Notes: a model not told the origin generated them from the letters alone. A stretch of 52,464 nucleotides of DNA from Patescibacteria group bacterium (GCA_030916565.1 JAUPWL010000002.1:1-52464), one strand, 5' to 3'. Numbered from the stretch's first letter, positions 26,056 to 33,959 are shown. Translations and numbers: made by a program.

Positions 26056-27186
26056 ATGGTTAAATTAAATCCTAAAGTTTCGATAATCATCCCCGTATAT
26101 AATGGTGCAAACTTTTTGGCGGAAGCTATAGACAGTGCGCTTGCTCAAACATATTCCAATATTGAAGTGGTTGTAGTTAATGACGGCTCAAAAGACAATG
26201 GAAAGACAGAAAAAGTCGCTTTGTCATACGGTGACGACATCGAGTATTATATAAAAGAGAATGGGGGTGTAGCCTCTGCCTTGAATTTTGGAATTCAAAA
26301 GATGACTGGCGAATATTTTTCTTGGTTATCTCATGACGATTTGTACGAGCGGACAAAGATTGAGGAGGAGGTTCGGTATTTACTCAACCAACCCGCACCG
26401 GACAGTACAATAATTGCGTGTAATTCTGTTGCACTGTTCGAAAACGGAATTAAGAAAAAAGAGAAAATTAATCATGTCGTATTTAATGATTATTTTGATA
26501 TTTTCCTAGGCGCGTCTGCAAAAACAGGCTTGAACGGCTGTAGTTTATTAATCCCCAGGAATGTACTGATAGATTCGGGCGGTTTTAATATAAACTTACC
26601 AGTGACACAGGATTATGACCTATGGTTTCGGCTAAAGGACAAATGCAAGTTTACGCTGCTTGATAGACATTTGGTGGTGTATAGACATCATGATATGCAA
26701 GATAGCGTGCTTAAGTCTGACACAAGCCTTATTGCCGGTGATGAACTTAGAGCACGCATACTACGTAGTGTGTCAAAAAAATACTTCGCGAATTTTATCA
26801 GAGCAAGTAAGAAAAACGAAAAGTGGATATGGGAAAGCTATTCAACATATAAATCTATGGGCTATATAAAAACTTCATTAGAAATACTACGTTTGTCGGC
26901 AGATCTAAGTCCTAAAGGGTCTATCAAGGCATTGGGTGAAGTGACACTATGGGAAGGTATATACCGCAATCATGGGTATGCTACAGACACTAGTAACCAG
27001 TCTGTTGTTAAAAGGATTGAAGGCTTAGAGGAATTTTCCAACAACAAGATATATCTAGGCTATGTTTCAATGAAAAGGATGAGTCAAATAGGTAGCTATA
27101 TTGAGAGTATAAAAAACGATGGGCTGGGTTTTTTTATACATAAAGCAGGCCGTAAGTTAATTAGAATTTTGCGAAAATTAGTATAG
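26056..27186 (+). CDS. GT2 glycosyltransferase
   Basis: 376 residues from the ATG at 26056; a TTG at 26044 in frame is less likely. VSIIIPVYNGANFLAEAIDS, VVNDGSKDNGKTEK and EYFSWLSHDDLYERTK are close to the GT2 domains of the two preceding proteins, so all three share an ancestor. CSLLIPRNVLIDSGGFN and TQDYDLWFRLKDK (the ED/QD motif of the acceptor site) follow. The last about 130 residues are helical and basic and not assigned. It ends the rightward polysaccharide operon and is followed by a convergent gene 26 bp later, with no clear terminator between. Confidence 0.87.
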   Translation: MVKLNPKVSIIIPVYNGANFLAEAIDSALAQTYSNIEVVVVNDGSKDNGKTEKVALSYGDDIEYYIKENGGVASALNFGIQKMTGEYFSWLSHDDLYERTKIEEEVRYLLNQPAPDSTIIACNSVALFENGIKKKEKINHVVFNDYFDIFLGASAKTGLNGCSLLIPRNVLIDSGGFNINLPVTQDYDLWFRLKDKCKFTLLDRHLVVYRHHDMQDSVLKSDTSLIAGDELRARILRSVSKKYFANFIRASKKNEKWIWESYSTYKSMGYIKTSLEILRLSADLSPKGSIKALGEVTLWEGIYRNHGYATDTSNQSVVKRIEGLEEFSNNKIYLGYVSMKRMSQIGSYIESIKNDGLGFFIHKAGRKLIRILRKLV

Positions 27187-27212
27187 ATACTGTTGTATGA
27201 AATAAGAAATGA

Positions 27213-28880
27213 CTACTTAACTTCAATCGGAGAGCCTAACGGGATGTCCGCCAATACAACATCAGTCACGGTCAGTATTTTATGCCAATCATATCCATAG
27301 CTATTCAAAGCCTCCGCACTACTAAATGGTCTCTTGGTACCATTTTCAACAAGAAACACTCCCGAACCGGGCGAACTGCCCTTTAGTAGCTTACCTGCGT
27401 ATGCCGGGATGTTAATGCCCAATGTAGCGCCGGTTGGTATTTCGGTCATTGCAGCCTCGGATAATGTTAATATATTTGCCCACGAATATCTGTGGCTATT
27501 GAACGCTTCGGCACTATCGAATGGTCGCTTGGTACCATTTTCAATAAGGAATACTCCTGAGCTCGGGGAGTTGCTTTTGACAGTCTTACCGGCATACGAG
27601 ACGACATTTACACCAATAGGAGTGCCTAATGGAATATCTACTAATACAGCATCGGTCACGGTCAGTATTTTATTCCAATCATAGCCATTACTATTCATAG
27701 CTTCGGCACTATTAAATGGTCGCTTGGTACCATTTTCAATAAGGAATATGCCCGAACTCGGCGAACTGGTTTTAAGTAACTTACCTGTGTATGCCGGGAT
27801 GTTAATTCCCAACGGGGCACCTGTCGGTATTACTGTCATTACAGAATCCGACACCGTTAATACACTTGGCCATGAGTATCCGTGGCTATAGAGCGCCTCG
27901 ACACTATTGAATGGTCGTTTGGTGCCATTTTCAACAAGGAATACTCCTGAACTGGGCGAACTGCTTTTAATGGGTTTGCCGTTGTAGGAGGTAATTCCAA
28001 ACCACTCTTTAAAATAGGCATAGAAGTTGCGGTTGCCGTATGCGCCGCAGGTTGCTTCACCCGGATAGGCCGCCAATGCGGCGTTGTTTGGTGTATATGG
28101 CGTGTAGATATAGAGGCTGAGGGTGGCTATGTTTTCGATATAGACCGGCTTGGTGCCGCACGATACGTTGGGCGAGTACTGGATATTGTTTTGGCCTAAG
28201 TAGTAGCGATAGTCGTTCGGATGTTCCTTGTAGTAATTAAACTGCCAGGCGGCGCTCATAACCTGATTGTAGAAACCATAGTAATTAGCGTTACAATCAG
28301 CAGTGTCTGGGCAGCCATAACCCATCATGGTTTGGTACTGCGATTTGAGCGGCCATGAATCGGCAGTAAGGGGGCCAATCGACTCCTTCTTTATCATGAC
28401 AATTAGTACTTGTGGATTGATGTTGTATGTCTGGGCGGCATTGTAAATTATCTGGGCGGCAGATATACCACCCGTGAATGCCCCACCGCCCTTTTCAAAC
28501 GATGTTTCGTGCGTGGTGGGGTTTTCGTAATATTTGTTGAGACAAACAAACGGGGGTGACGCACCCCATGTAGCCAGGGCGTATTGCGCGCGCGTGCCGC
28601 CGCCATATTCTGATGCCCCAGTACCCCATAGGTCGCAATTCGGAACCAGACTGTCAAGAAATGCTTGAATTTGCTGGATACTCATGGAGTTTTTGTTATA
28701 GAAGAGGGCGTCGTCAATGATATGACCAGCATTGAAATCGGTGATTGGTGCGGCGTGTACACGACCACTGTTGTATATAAATAGCGCAGAGACTAGACAT
28801 ATAGACACGAAGAATGCCGATAGGATGCCGATGTTTTTAGACAGAGAATGAGACTTCACTGGAAACTCCTTCGTAATCAT
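27213..28880 (-). CDS. Secreted lysozyme-like protein with four 65-residue C-terminal repeats
   Basis: 555 residues. A signal peptide or anchor is seen at about 16-40 (IGILSAFFVSICLVSALFIY then VHAAP). Residues about 45-290 form one globular domain with SMSIQQIQAFLDSLVP, INPQVLIVMIKKESIGPLT and YGCPDTADCNANYYGFYNQV; the KKES segment resembles the catalytic Glu region of lytic transglycosylase/glucosaminidase-like hydrolases, which would make it a wall hydrolase. From about residue 299 four tandem units follow, each with VENGTKRPF (or IENGTKRPF). The start overlaps the upstream gene by 44 bp. It is probably exported and wall- or glycan-bound. Confidence 0.72.
   Translation of the reverse strand: MITKEFPVKSHSLSKNIGILSAFFVSICLVSALFIYNSGRVHAAPITDFNAGHIIDDALFYNKNSMSIQQIQAFLDSLVPNCDLWGTGASEYGGGTRAQYALATWGASPPFVCLNKYYENPTTHETSFEKGGGAFTGGISAAQIIYNAAQTYNINPQVLIVMIKKESIGPLTADSWPLKSQYQTMMGYGCPDTADCNANYYGFYNQVMSAAWQFNYYKEHPNDYRYYLGQNNIQYSPNVSCGTKPVYIENIATLSLYIYTPYTPNNAALAAYPGEATCGAYGNRNFYAYFKEWFGITSYNGKPIKSSSPSSGVFLVENGTKRPFNSVEALYSHGYSWPSVLTVSDSVMTVIPTGAPLGINIPAYTGKLLKTSSPSSGIFLIENGTKRPFNSAEAMNSNGYDWNKILTVTDAVLVDIPLGTPIGVNVVSYAGKTVKSNSPSSGVFLIENGTKRPFDSAEAFNSHRYSWANILTLSEAAMTEIPTGATLGINIPAYAGKLLKGSSPGSGVFLVENGTKRPFSSAEALNSYGYDWHKILTVTDVVLADIPLGSPIEVK
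27216..27990 (-). repeat. Four tandem 195-bp coding repeats
   Basis: The codons for ENGTKRPF recur at about 27331, 27526, 27721 and 27916, a strict 195-bp (65-residue) period. Units are highly alike at DNA level, and copies 1/3 and 2/4 resemble each other most (alternating PTGA-GINIPAY and PLGTPIGVNV endings), which suggests duplication of a two-unit block. Confidence 0.85.
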
Positions 28881-29391
28881 CGGACATGTAATGTAGGGTA
28901 AACGTCCACTTACCAGAGGCTAGTGAGCTTGTGGGTATAGAGATGGTCTTACAGTCTGTTGAGGCGGGATTTCGGAGTACAGTCGTGTCTTTGCGGATAG
29001 ATTGGCCAGATGGTCCAGATAGTTGCGCATAGCAAACACCTCCGGCAACAGGATAGTTAACGCCTCCACGGATAAATACGGTATTACCAGACTGGTCTGT
29101 AGATGCGATCATTTGGACCTGCTTCTTATTCGATTCTGTAGTATTTGTAGGTGTTACGGGGTGGTCTGCGTTGGGCGCGCTGACCTTATTGTCGGGATTG
29201 TTCTGAAGCTCTTTTGACTGCTCCTGATCTGATTTGAATCTGTCTGAAGATGATACGTTTGCTGTGTCAGGATTTTTAAACCCATTAGTACTGAAATAGA
29301 AATAGGCAGACACGGCCCCTACTAACGCGAGTAGAAGCAACGTTGCTATAAGGACTTTTCTGTTTCTTTTTGTTGACCTTTGTATTCTCAT
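28837..29391 (-). CDS. Membrane-anchored extracellular protein of unknown function
   Basis: 184 residues. A basic N-terminus (RIQRSTKRNRK) precedes one membrane segment (VLIATLLLLALVGAVSAYFYF, about 13-33, partly quoted). A low-complexity Ser/Asn/Gln/Lys linker runs to about residue 95. A beta-rich C-terminal domain with two Cys (GGVCYAQLSGP and STDCKTISIP) and GKWTFTLHYMSDDYEG follows and looks like a small immunoglobulin-like fold. It lies just upstream of, and overlapping, the secreted repeat protein, so the pair may work together at the surface. A TATACT -10-like box lies about 16 nt upstream. I do not recognise the family. Confidence 0.65.
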   Translation of the reverse strand: MRIQRSTKRNRKVLIATLLLLALVGAVSAYFYFSTNGFKNPDTANVSSSDRFKSDQEQSKELQNNPDNKVSAPNADHPVTPTNTTESNKKQVQMIASTDQSGNTVFIRGGVNYPVAGGVCYAQLSGPSGQSIRKDTTVLRNPASTDCKTISIPTSSLASGKWTFTLHYMSDDYEGVSSEVSFSV

Positions 29392-29488
29392 AGAGGTATA
29401 TCTCTAGTATATATTATACCAGTAGCATTATGATGCGGCAAGTATTTAACACCTTTGAGTTCGGGTTTAGGAATAGGCTAGTAACAGC

Positions 29489-30508
29489 TTATGGCGCTGG
29501 GTTAAAACCATTTGGATTTTGCGATTGCCAGCGCCATGAATCTTCGCAGGCCTCTTCAATTGTCAATTCAGCTTTCCAATTAAGTTCCCTGTTCGCTTTT
29601 GCCGGGCTCGCATAACAAGCGGCAACATCACCCGGACGGCGATCGACAATTTGATAGGGAATTTCTTTACCGGCTGCCTTGCCGAGTGCTGCAATTAACT
29701 CAAGGACAGATACGCCTTTGCCGGTTGCGAGGTTATATGAATGTGCACCTGCCTTTGAGTGGTCTAAAGCTGCCGTGTGGCCTTTGGCAAGGTCGACCAC
29801 ATGTATATAGTCACGGACACCAGTGCCGTCGACCGTGTCCCAGTCGTTACCAAATACGTTAACCTTTTCCAGCTTTCCAACAGCAACCTGTGTGATATAT
29901 GGTAATAGGTTATTTGGAATGCCGCCTGGGTCTTCACCAATAGTGCCACCTTTGTGCGCACCAACTGGATTGAAGTAGCGAAGCAGGCTAACTTCGAATT
30001 CTGGATCCGATACACAAACATCCTGTAATATTTGTTCGATCATGAACTTTGTCTGCCCGTACGGGTTGGTGATACCAACGCCTACTCGACTAGTTTCGAC
30101 AAGAGGGAGTTCCTCGGGTTCTCCATAGACAGTGGCGGATGAGCTAAATACGAGCTTCTTTACGTCGTGCGCTCGCATAACTTCTAGTAATGACAACGTA
30201 GAGTTGATATTGTTACGGTAGTATTTAAGTGGTTTCTGGACTGATTCACCCACGGCTTTGAGTCCCGCGAAATGGATAACGGCGTCAAAGGTGTGTTCAG
30301 TAAATATATTTTCTAAAGATGCTGCATTACAGACATCTACCTCATAAAAAGGAATAGGATGCCCAGTAATTTTTTCTACCCGACGGAGTGATTCATTACT
30401 GCTGTTACTGAGATTGTCTACAGCGACGACGGTATGGCCAGCCTCGATTAATTCGACGATAGTATGACTACCTATGTAGCCAGTACCACCGGTAACAAGT
30501 ATATTCAT
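29489..30508 (-). CDS. galE: UDP-glucose 4-epimerase
   Basis: 339 residues, normal GalE length. NILVTGGTGYIGSHTIVELI, VAVDNLSNSSNESLRRVEKI, VIHFAGLKAVGESVQKPLKYY, SSSATVYGEP, TNPYGQTKFMIE (YxxxK) and RYFNPVGAH are all family hallmarks; the C-terminal YQIVDRRPGDVAACYASPAKA region matches too. It interconverts UDP-Glc and UDP-Gal (or the GlcNAc forms) and supplies galactosyl donors to the surrounding glycan genes. A TAAAAT -10 box (30515-30520) lies exactly 6 nt before the ATG with no ribosome-binding site, a leaderless geometry. It diverges from the nucleotidyltransferase gene. Confidence 0.96.
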   Translation of the reverse strand: MNILVTGGTGYIGSHTIVELIEAGHTVVAVDNLSNSSNESLRRVEKITGHPIPFYEVDVCNAASLENIFTEHTFDAVIHFAGLKAVGESVQKPLKYYRNNINSTLSLLEVMRAHDVKKLVFSSSATVYGEPEELPLVETSRVGVGITNPYGQTKFMIEQILQDVCVSDPEFEVSLLRYFNPVGAHKGGTIGEDPGGIPNNLLPYITQVAVGKLEKVNVFGNDWDTVDGTGVRDYIHVVDLAKGHTAALDHSKAGAHSYNLATGKGVSVLELIAALGKAAGKEIPYQIVDRRPGDVAACYASPAKANRELNWKAELTIEEACEDSWRWQSQNPNGFNPAP

Positions 30509-30564
30509 AGATACATTTTACCACCACCTGCAGCGGTTAGCTGATTCGTTGTATACTGGTTTAC

Positions 30565-31014
30565 ATGAAAATAGTAATTATCAGTGGATACTTCAACCCT
30601 CTTCACGGCGGTCACCTAGATATGATAGAGGCGGCAAGAGAAATGGGGGACAAACTAATCTGTGTCGTCAACAATGACAAACAGCAGGTACTAAAGAAGG
30701 GTAAGGTTATTCTCGACGAAGAAAACCGCCTGAGGCTTGTGGGCGCGCTACGAGCGGTTGACGAGGCTGTGCTGTCTATCGACGAAGAACCTCCAGTTAT
30801 TAATACACTACAGATGATTGCCAAGAAATATCCAGATGACGAGTTGATATTTGCCAACGGTGGGGATCGAGATAGCGAAAAGGTCATACCAGAGACTTAT
30901 GTATGTAATCAGTACGGCATAAAGACGGTGTTCGGCGTAGGAACGCACGTACGTGGACTTGTGAAACCTGATTCATCGACACGAATCAATCAAGCGCTTG
31001 GTCACGAAAAATAG
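30565..31014 (+). CDS. Cytidylyltransferase-like nucleotidyltransferase
   Basis: 149 residues. IISGYFNPLHGGHLDMIEAA holds the HxGH nucleotide-binding motif (HGGH). VVNNDKQQVLKKGKVILDEENRLRLV and a C-terminal VGTHVRGLVKPDSSTRINQ follow. This is the TagD/RfaE-C/FAD-synthetase-like fold, which joins CTP or ATP to a phosphorylated small alcohol or sugar. Activation of glycerol-phosphate or a heptose for a surface polymer is plausible but the substrate cannot be read. TATACT at 30552-30557 is 7 nt before the ATG. The gene ends one base before the convergent methyltransferase. Confidence 0.82.
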   Translation: MKIVIISGYFNPLHGGHLDMIEAAREMGDKLICVVNNDKQQVLKKGKVILDEENRLRLVGALRAVDEAVLSIDEEPPVINTLQMIAKKYPDDELIFANGGDRDSEKVIPETYVCNQYGIKTVFGVGTHVRGLVKPDSSTRINQALGHEK

Positions 31015-31015
31015 G

Positions 31016-31756
31016 CTATTCAGGTTTGCGAGCGATTACGATACCGTGATTGCGCTTGGCAAATGTTGCTAGATAACCAGCGGTTAGTCCACGGACAACG
31101 GAATTGTTGCGGATTCTGCCAACAGGGCCACTTCGTTGTTTGTAGAGCGCTCGATGGGTGATTGCAGGGTAAGCATATGTCTTGATGGAAGAAAATCCAA
31201 CCTCTGCTATGAATGACCGCAGCAATTTAGGCGGCATATCCTTTTCGTTAACACCATACTTAGCCACTGCTTCAATCGACGATGGGGATTTGCTGTGGCC
31301 AACGCCGGGCTCACAGGCAATCAATAGGCCGCCCGGTTTGAGTGCACGATAAGCAGCAAGAAGTGCTGCGACTTCACTCTCGGCATGATGGAGTGAATCA
31401 AAGAATATCGCCGCATCAAATTCATCATGGTGGCTGATTTCGTCGTAGTCTTTGGTTTCAAACTTAAGATTAGTGATATCGCTAAAGTGCTTTTTGGCCG
31501 CACGGATTGCATCGGGAGAGATATCGATACCCGTCACATCGTAGCCGGCCTTTGCATAGAAAGAGCTTGTCCAGCCAGATCCACACCCGAGGTCGATAAT
31601 TTTTGCTGGTGGATGGGGAAGTAGTGAAAACACAGCAGCGATGTCGTGTAATAACGACCCAACATTGATAGGGTCTGAAAACGGTTTATGTAGCGTAAAG
31701 ATGACTCCGTCTTTGCCGATTTTTTTGAAGTACTCTCGCTCGCCTTGTTTTGCCAT
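31016..31756 (-). CDS. Class I SAM-dependent methyltransferase
   Basis: 246 residues from ATG 31756 (MAKQGEREYFKKIGKDG). Upstream in-frame starts exist up to 31783, but TACAAT at 31764-31769 would then lie inside the gene; with this start it lies 7 nt upstream. Motif I is IIDLGCGSGWTSSFYAKAGY, motif post-I DVTGIDIS, then FDAAIFFDSLHHAESE and LKPGGLLIACEPG: a full methyltransf_11 domain. The C-terminal 80 residues are not assigned; the target may be a sugar, a lipid or another small molecule. The gene diverges from glmS. Confidence 0.8.
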   Translation of the reverse strand: MAKQGEREYFKKIGKDGVIFTLHKPFSDPINVGSLLHDIAAVFSLLPHPPAKIIDLGCGSGWTSSFYAKAGYDVTGIDISPDAIRAAKKHFSDITNLKFETKDYDEISHHDEFDAAIFFDSLHHAESEVAALLAAYRALKPGGLLIACEPGVGHSKSPSSIEAVAKYGVNEKDMPPKLLRSFIAEVGFSSIKTYAYPAITHRALYKQRSGPVGRIRNNSVVRGLTAGYLATFAKRNHGIVIARKPE

Positions 31757-31795
31757 GTCATCCATTGTACAACACGTAAACAAGGCTCTTTATTG

Positions 31796-31840
31796 TATAA
31801 TTGTGTATACATATAGCGCCTATGCGCATTACGATGGAGG
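31796..31840 (+). promoter_or_regulatory. glmS promoter -10 and ribosome-binding site
   Basis: TATAAT at 31796-31801 and GGAGG at 31836-31840, 10 nt before the glmS ATG. The leader is therefore about 43 nt, too short for a glmS ribozyme. This decides the start at 31851 rather than any of the earlier in-frame codons. Confidence 0.7.
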
Positions 31841-31850
31841 ACAAACACAT

Positions 31851-33665
31851 ATGTGCGGAATAGTCGGATACATTGGCAGCAAAGAAGCACAAGGCGTACT
31901 ACTGGGCGGTCTACGACGACTCGAATATCGTGGCTACGACAGCTCGGGTATCGTGACACTTGGAGACAGGTCAACTCTCCTCCGCGCCAAAGGCAAGGTT
32001 GCCGAACTCGAGGCAAAGGTGACGGAAAACAAGACGATCGATGGCGTCGGTATTGGTCATACTCGCTGGGCGACGCATGGCGTGCCGAGCGAAGAAAACG
32101 CCCATCCGCACAAATCCGGTGATATTTATCTGGTGCACAACGGCATCATTGAAAACTACAAAGAACTGAAAAAAGAGCTAAAAGACCACGAGTTCGTTAG
32201 CCAAACCGATACAGAGGTTTTGGCTGCACTCATCAATTCACTGTATGACAACGAAACCTCGCTAGAGTCTGCAGTGACTCAGGCATTGCAGTTGGTTGAT
32301 GGTACATATGGCATCGCCGTACTGTCGACGCGTGAACCGGAAAAGATTGTTGTCGCACGCAGCGGCAGCCCGTTGATTATTGGTGTTGGCAAGGACGAAA
32401 CTGTTATCGCCAGTGATGCGTCGGCGCTGATCGGGCACACTGAAAACGCTATTTATTTGAACGACGGCGAGATTGCCGTTTGTCGTGCCGGTTCGGTCGA
32501 TCTGACAGACCTGTCATCACAGCCGCTGAGCGCCAAGGTTGAAAAGATCGAGGCCGACATGTCAGCGATTCAGAAACAGGGTTACGACCATTTCTTGTTA
32601 AAAGAAATTATGGAACAGCCAACCACATTGCAGTCGACACTAAACGGACGTGTTGATCCCAAAGAAAACCGCGCAATGCTGGGCGGTCTGAACATGACCC
32701 AGGCGGAATTGCGCCAAATCGAACACGTCGTCATTATCGGATGCGGTACGGCGTACTATGCCGGAATGCTGGCGTCGTACTATCTGGAGCAATTAGTCGA
32801 TGGCCTGACCGTTGATGTCGAGATCGCGTCAGAACTTCGTTACCGTTCGTTCCATCTGCCGAAAAACAGCGTGGCGCTAATCGTCAGCCAGTCCGGCGAA
32901 ACTGCCGACACACTGGCGTGTCTGCGCGAAATCAAACGCCGCGGCGTCAAAACACTTGGTGTGATTAACGCTGTTGGTTCGACAATCGCACGTGAAGTTG
33001 ATGGCGGTGTCTATGTCCACGCAGGTCCGGAGATCTCTGTTGCCAGCACCAAGGCGTTTACGTCGCAGGTGGCTGCTATGACCGTATTTGGCGTGCAGTT
33101 GGCGCAGGCAAAAGGCGCAGGCGTGCAGGAACTGAACCAGTACATTAACGAACTGGCCGACCTGCCAGACGAAATCGAAAAGGTGCTTGCAGCCCATCGG
33201 GACGAGATCAAAGAAGTCGCCGCCAAATATACCAAATATGATCATGCACTATTCCTGGGTCGCGACACGCTATATCCGGCAGCCCTCGAAGGCGCATTGA
33301 AACTGAAAGAAATTAGTTATATCCAGGCCGAAGGCTATGCGGGCGGGGAATTGAAACACGGTCCGTTAGCACTAATCGACGATCGATTCTTTGAAGTCAT
33401 GTTGCTGCAAGACAACTGGCTATTCGACAAAGGTGTCAGTAACCTGGCCGAAGTAAACGCACGTGGCGGACACGTGGTCGTAATCACCAACAGCACCAAA
33501 CAAATCGACGCCGAAACAATCGTCCGTGTTGATACCAAACTAGATGCGCTAGTGCCGGTTGTGTTGAATGTCATCCAACAACTATTTGCATATTATGTCG
33601 CCGTCGCACGCGGCAACGACGTCGACCAGCCAAGGAATTTGGCGAAGAGCGTTACGGTCGAGTAG
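31851..33665 (+). CDS. glmS: Glutamine-fructose-6-phosphate aminotransferase (isomerising)
   Basis: 604 residues starting MCGIVGYIGSKEAQGVLLGG, whose Cys2 becomes the N-terminal nucleophile of the glutaminase. RRLEYRGYDSSGI, HTRWATHGVPSEENAHPH and HNGIIENYKELK complete the glutaminase site. Two SIS domains follow (GCGTAYYAGMLASYYLEQ, SQSGETADTLACLRE; EISYIQAEGYAGGELKHGPL). The C-terminus RNLAKSVTVE is the conserved GlmS ending. The enzyme makes glucosamine-6-phosphate, the entry to UDP-GlcNAc for peptidoglycan and for the capE-type pathway in this window. A second copy of its last codons is found 513 bp downstream. Confidence 0.97.
   Translation: MCGIVGYIGSKEAQGVLLGGLRRLEYRGYDSSGIVTLGDRSTLLRAKGKVAELEAKVTENKTIDGVGIGHTRWATHGVPSEENAHPHKSGDIYLVHNGIIENYKELKKELKDHEFVSQTDTEVLAALINSLYDNETSLESAVTQALQLVDGTYGIAVLSTREPEKIVVARSGSPLIIGVGKDETVIASDASALIGHTENAIYLNDGEIAVCRAGSVDLTDLSSQPLSAKVEKIEADMSAIQKQGYDHFLLKEIMEQPTTLQSTLNGRVDPKENRAMLGGLNMTQAELRQIEHVVIIGCGTAYYAGMLASYYLEQLVDGLTVDVEIASELRYRSFHLPKNSVALIVSQSGETADTLACLREIKRRGVKTLGVINAVGSTIAREVDGGVYVHAGPEISVASTKAFTSQVAAMTVFGVQLAQAKGAGVQELNQYINELADLPDEIEKVLAAHRDEIKEVAAKYTKYDHALFLGRDTLYPAALEGALKLKEISYIQAEGYAGGELKHGPLALIDDRFFEVMLLQDNWLFDKGVSNLAEVNARGGHVVVITNSTKQIDAETIVRVDTKLDALVPVVLNVIQQLFAYYVAVARGNDVDQPRNLAKSVTVE
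33621..33665 (+). repeat. glmS 3'-end repeat, copy 1 (within glmS)
   Basis: The last 45 bp of glmS recur at 34135-34178 with 41 of 45 positions equal (three substitutions, one deletion). See copy 2. Confidence 0.85.
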
Positions 33666-33685
33666 TCAAGACCGAGCAAACTTTA

Positions 33686-33715
33686 TTGACAATAACGCTT
33701 ATGTTGTGATATACT
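33686..33715 (+). promoter_or_regulatory. Promoter of small-RNA-like unit 1
   Basis: TTGACA (33686-33691) and TATACT (33710-33715) are separated by 18 bp. Predicted initiation is near 33722, with no open frame before the terminator at 33786. Confidence 0.7.
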
Positions 33716-33721
33716 ATTTAA

Positions 33722-33786
33722 TGTAATCAGTTATATTGCAAGGCCTTGACGGCAAAAAAGAGACACCCAGACGGGTGCCTTTTTTG
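33722..33786 (+). ncRNA. Candidate small RNA, about 65 nt, ending in a terminator
   Basis: A strong promoter and a hairpin terminator (CACCC at 33764-33768, loop AGAC, GGGTG at 33773-33777, then GCC and T-run; the preceding A-run can extend the pairing) bracket about 65 nt with no coding frame. Inside, CAAGGCCTTGACGG at 33739-33752 is identical to the plus strand of the anticodon arm of the tRNA at 33828-33914, so the RNA would be perfectly complementary over 14 nt to that tRNA. The hairpin may also end glmS read-through. Existence as an RNA is inferred from promoter plus terminator only. Confidence 0.5.
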
Positions 33787-33826
33787 TTGAATAATTTTAT
33801 CGGTAGGCGTGGTCTAGCTCCTACCT

Positions 33827-33954
33827 TTGGTAACCGTGGTCGGACTCGAACCGACACGGGCTTGCGCCCAAGGCCTTGACGGGGTCTTGCGTATACCACT
33901 TTCGCCACACGGTCCCCTGCTCTTAGGACATTGTGCGGGCTCATCGGTTACCAA
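33827..33954. repeat. 10-bp inverted repeat enclosing the tRNA and its leader
   Basis: TTGGTAACCG at 33827-33836 and its exact reverse complement CGGTTACCAA at 33945-33954. The left arm is the mature tRNA 3' end including CCA; the right arm is the predicted 5' end of the precursor. A precursor could pair its first bases with its tRNA 3' end instead of forming the acceptor stem. Confidence 0.7.
33828..33914 (-). tRNA. Class II tRNA of Leu type with an atypical anticodon arm
   Basis: Read on the minus strand, 87 nt including encoded CCA. The acceptor GACCGTG pairs with CACGGTT (first pair G-U), discriminator A, then CCA. The D-arm TGGCGAAAGTGGTATACGC is of Leu type. The variable arm is long, GGGC-GCAA-GCCC. 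The T-arm is GTCGG-TTCGAGT-CCGAC. The anticodon arm is odd: AGACC / GGCCT with an A-C mismatch and loop CCGTCAA, which lacks U33 and would place GTC at 34-36. It is either a degenerate tRNA-Leu, an edited or otherwise unusual tRNA, or a tRNA-like RNA. Length excludes an intron. Confidence 0.75.
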
Positions 33955-33959
33955 TAAAT

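Noticed and set aside
27216-27990. The 195-bp repeats as a DNA-level element
   Set aside because: The period is a multiple of three, in frame, and gives conserved protein units, so it is a protein repeat.
31801-31850. glmS ribozyme in the glmS leader
   Set aside because: The leader from the -10 box to the ATG is only about 45 nt, far shorter than the ribozyme, and its conserved core is not seen.
33828-33914. Group I intron in the tRNA anticodon loop
   Set aside because: The total length is 87 nt, normal for tRNA-Leu with a long variable arm, so there is no room for an intron.
33714-33944. A 76-codon minus-strand open frame over the tRNA region
   Set aside because: It runs through the tRNA and the terminator hairpin and has no ribosome-binding site; it is a chance frame.
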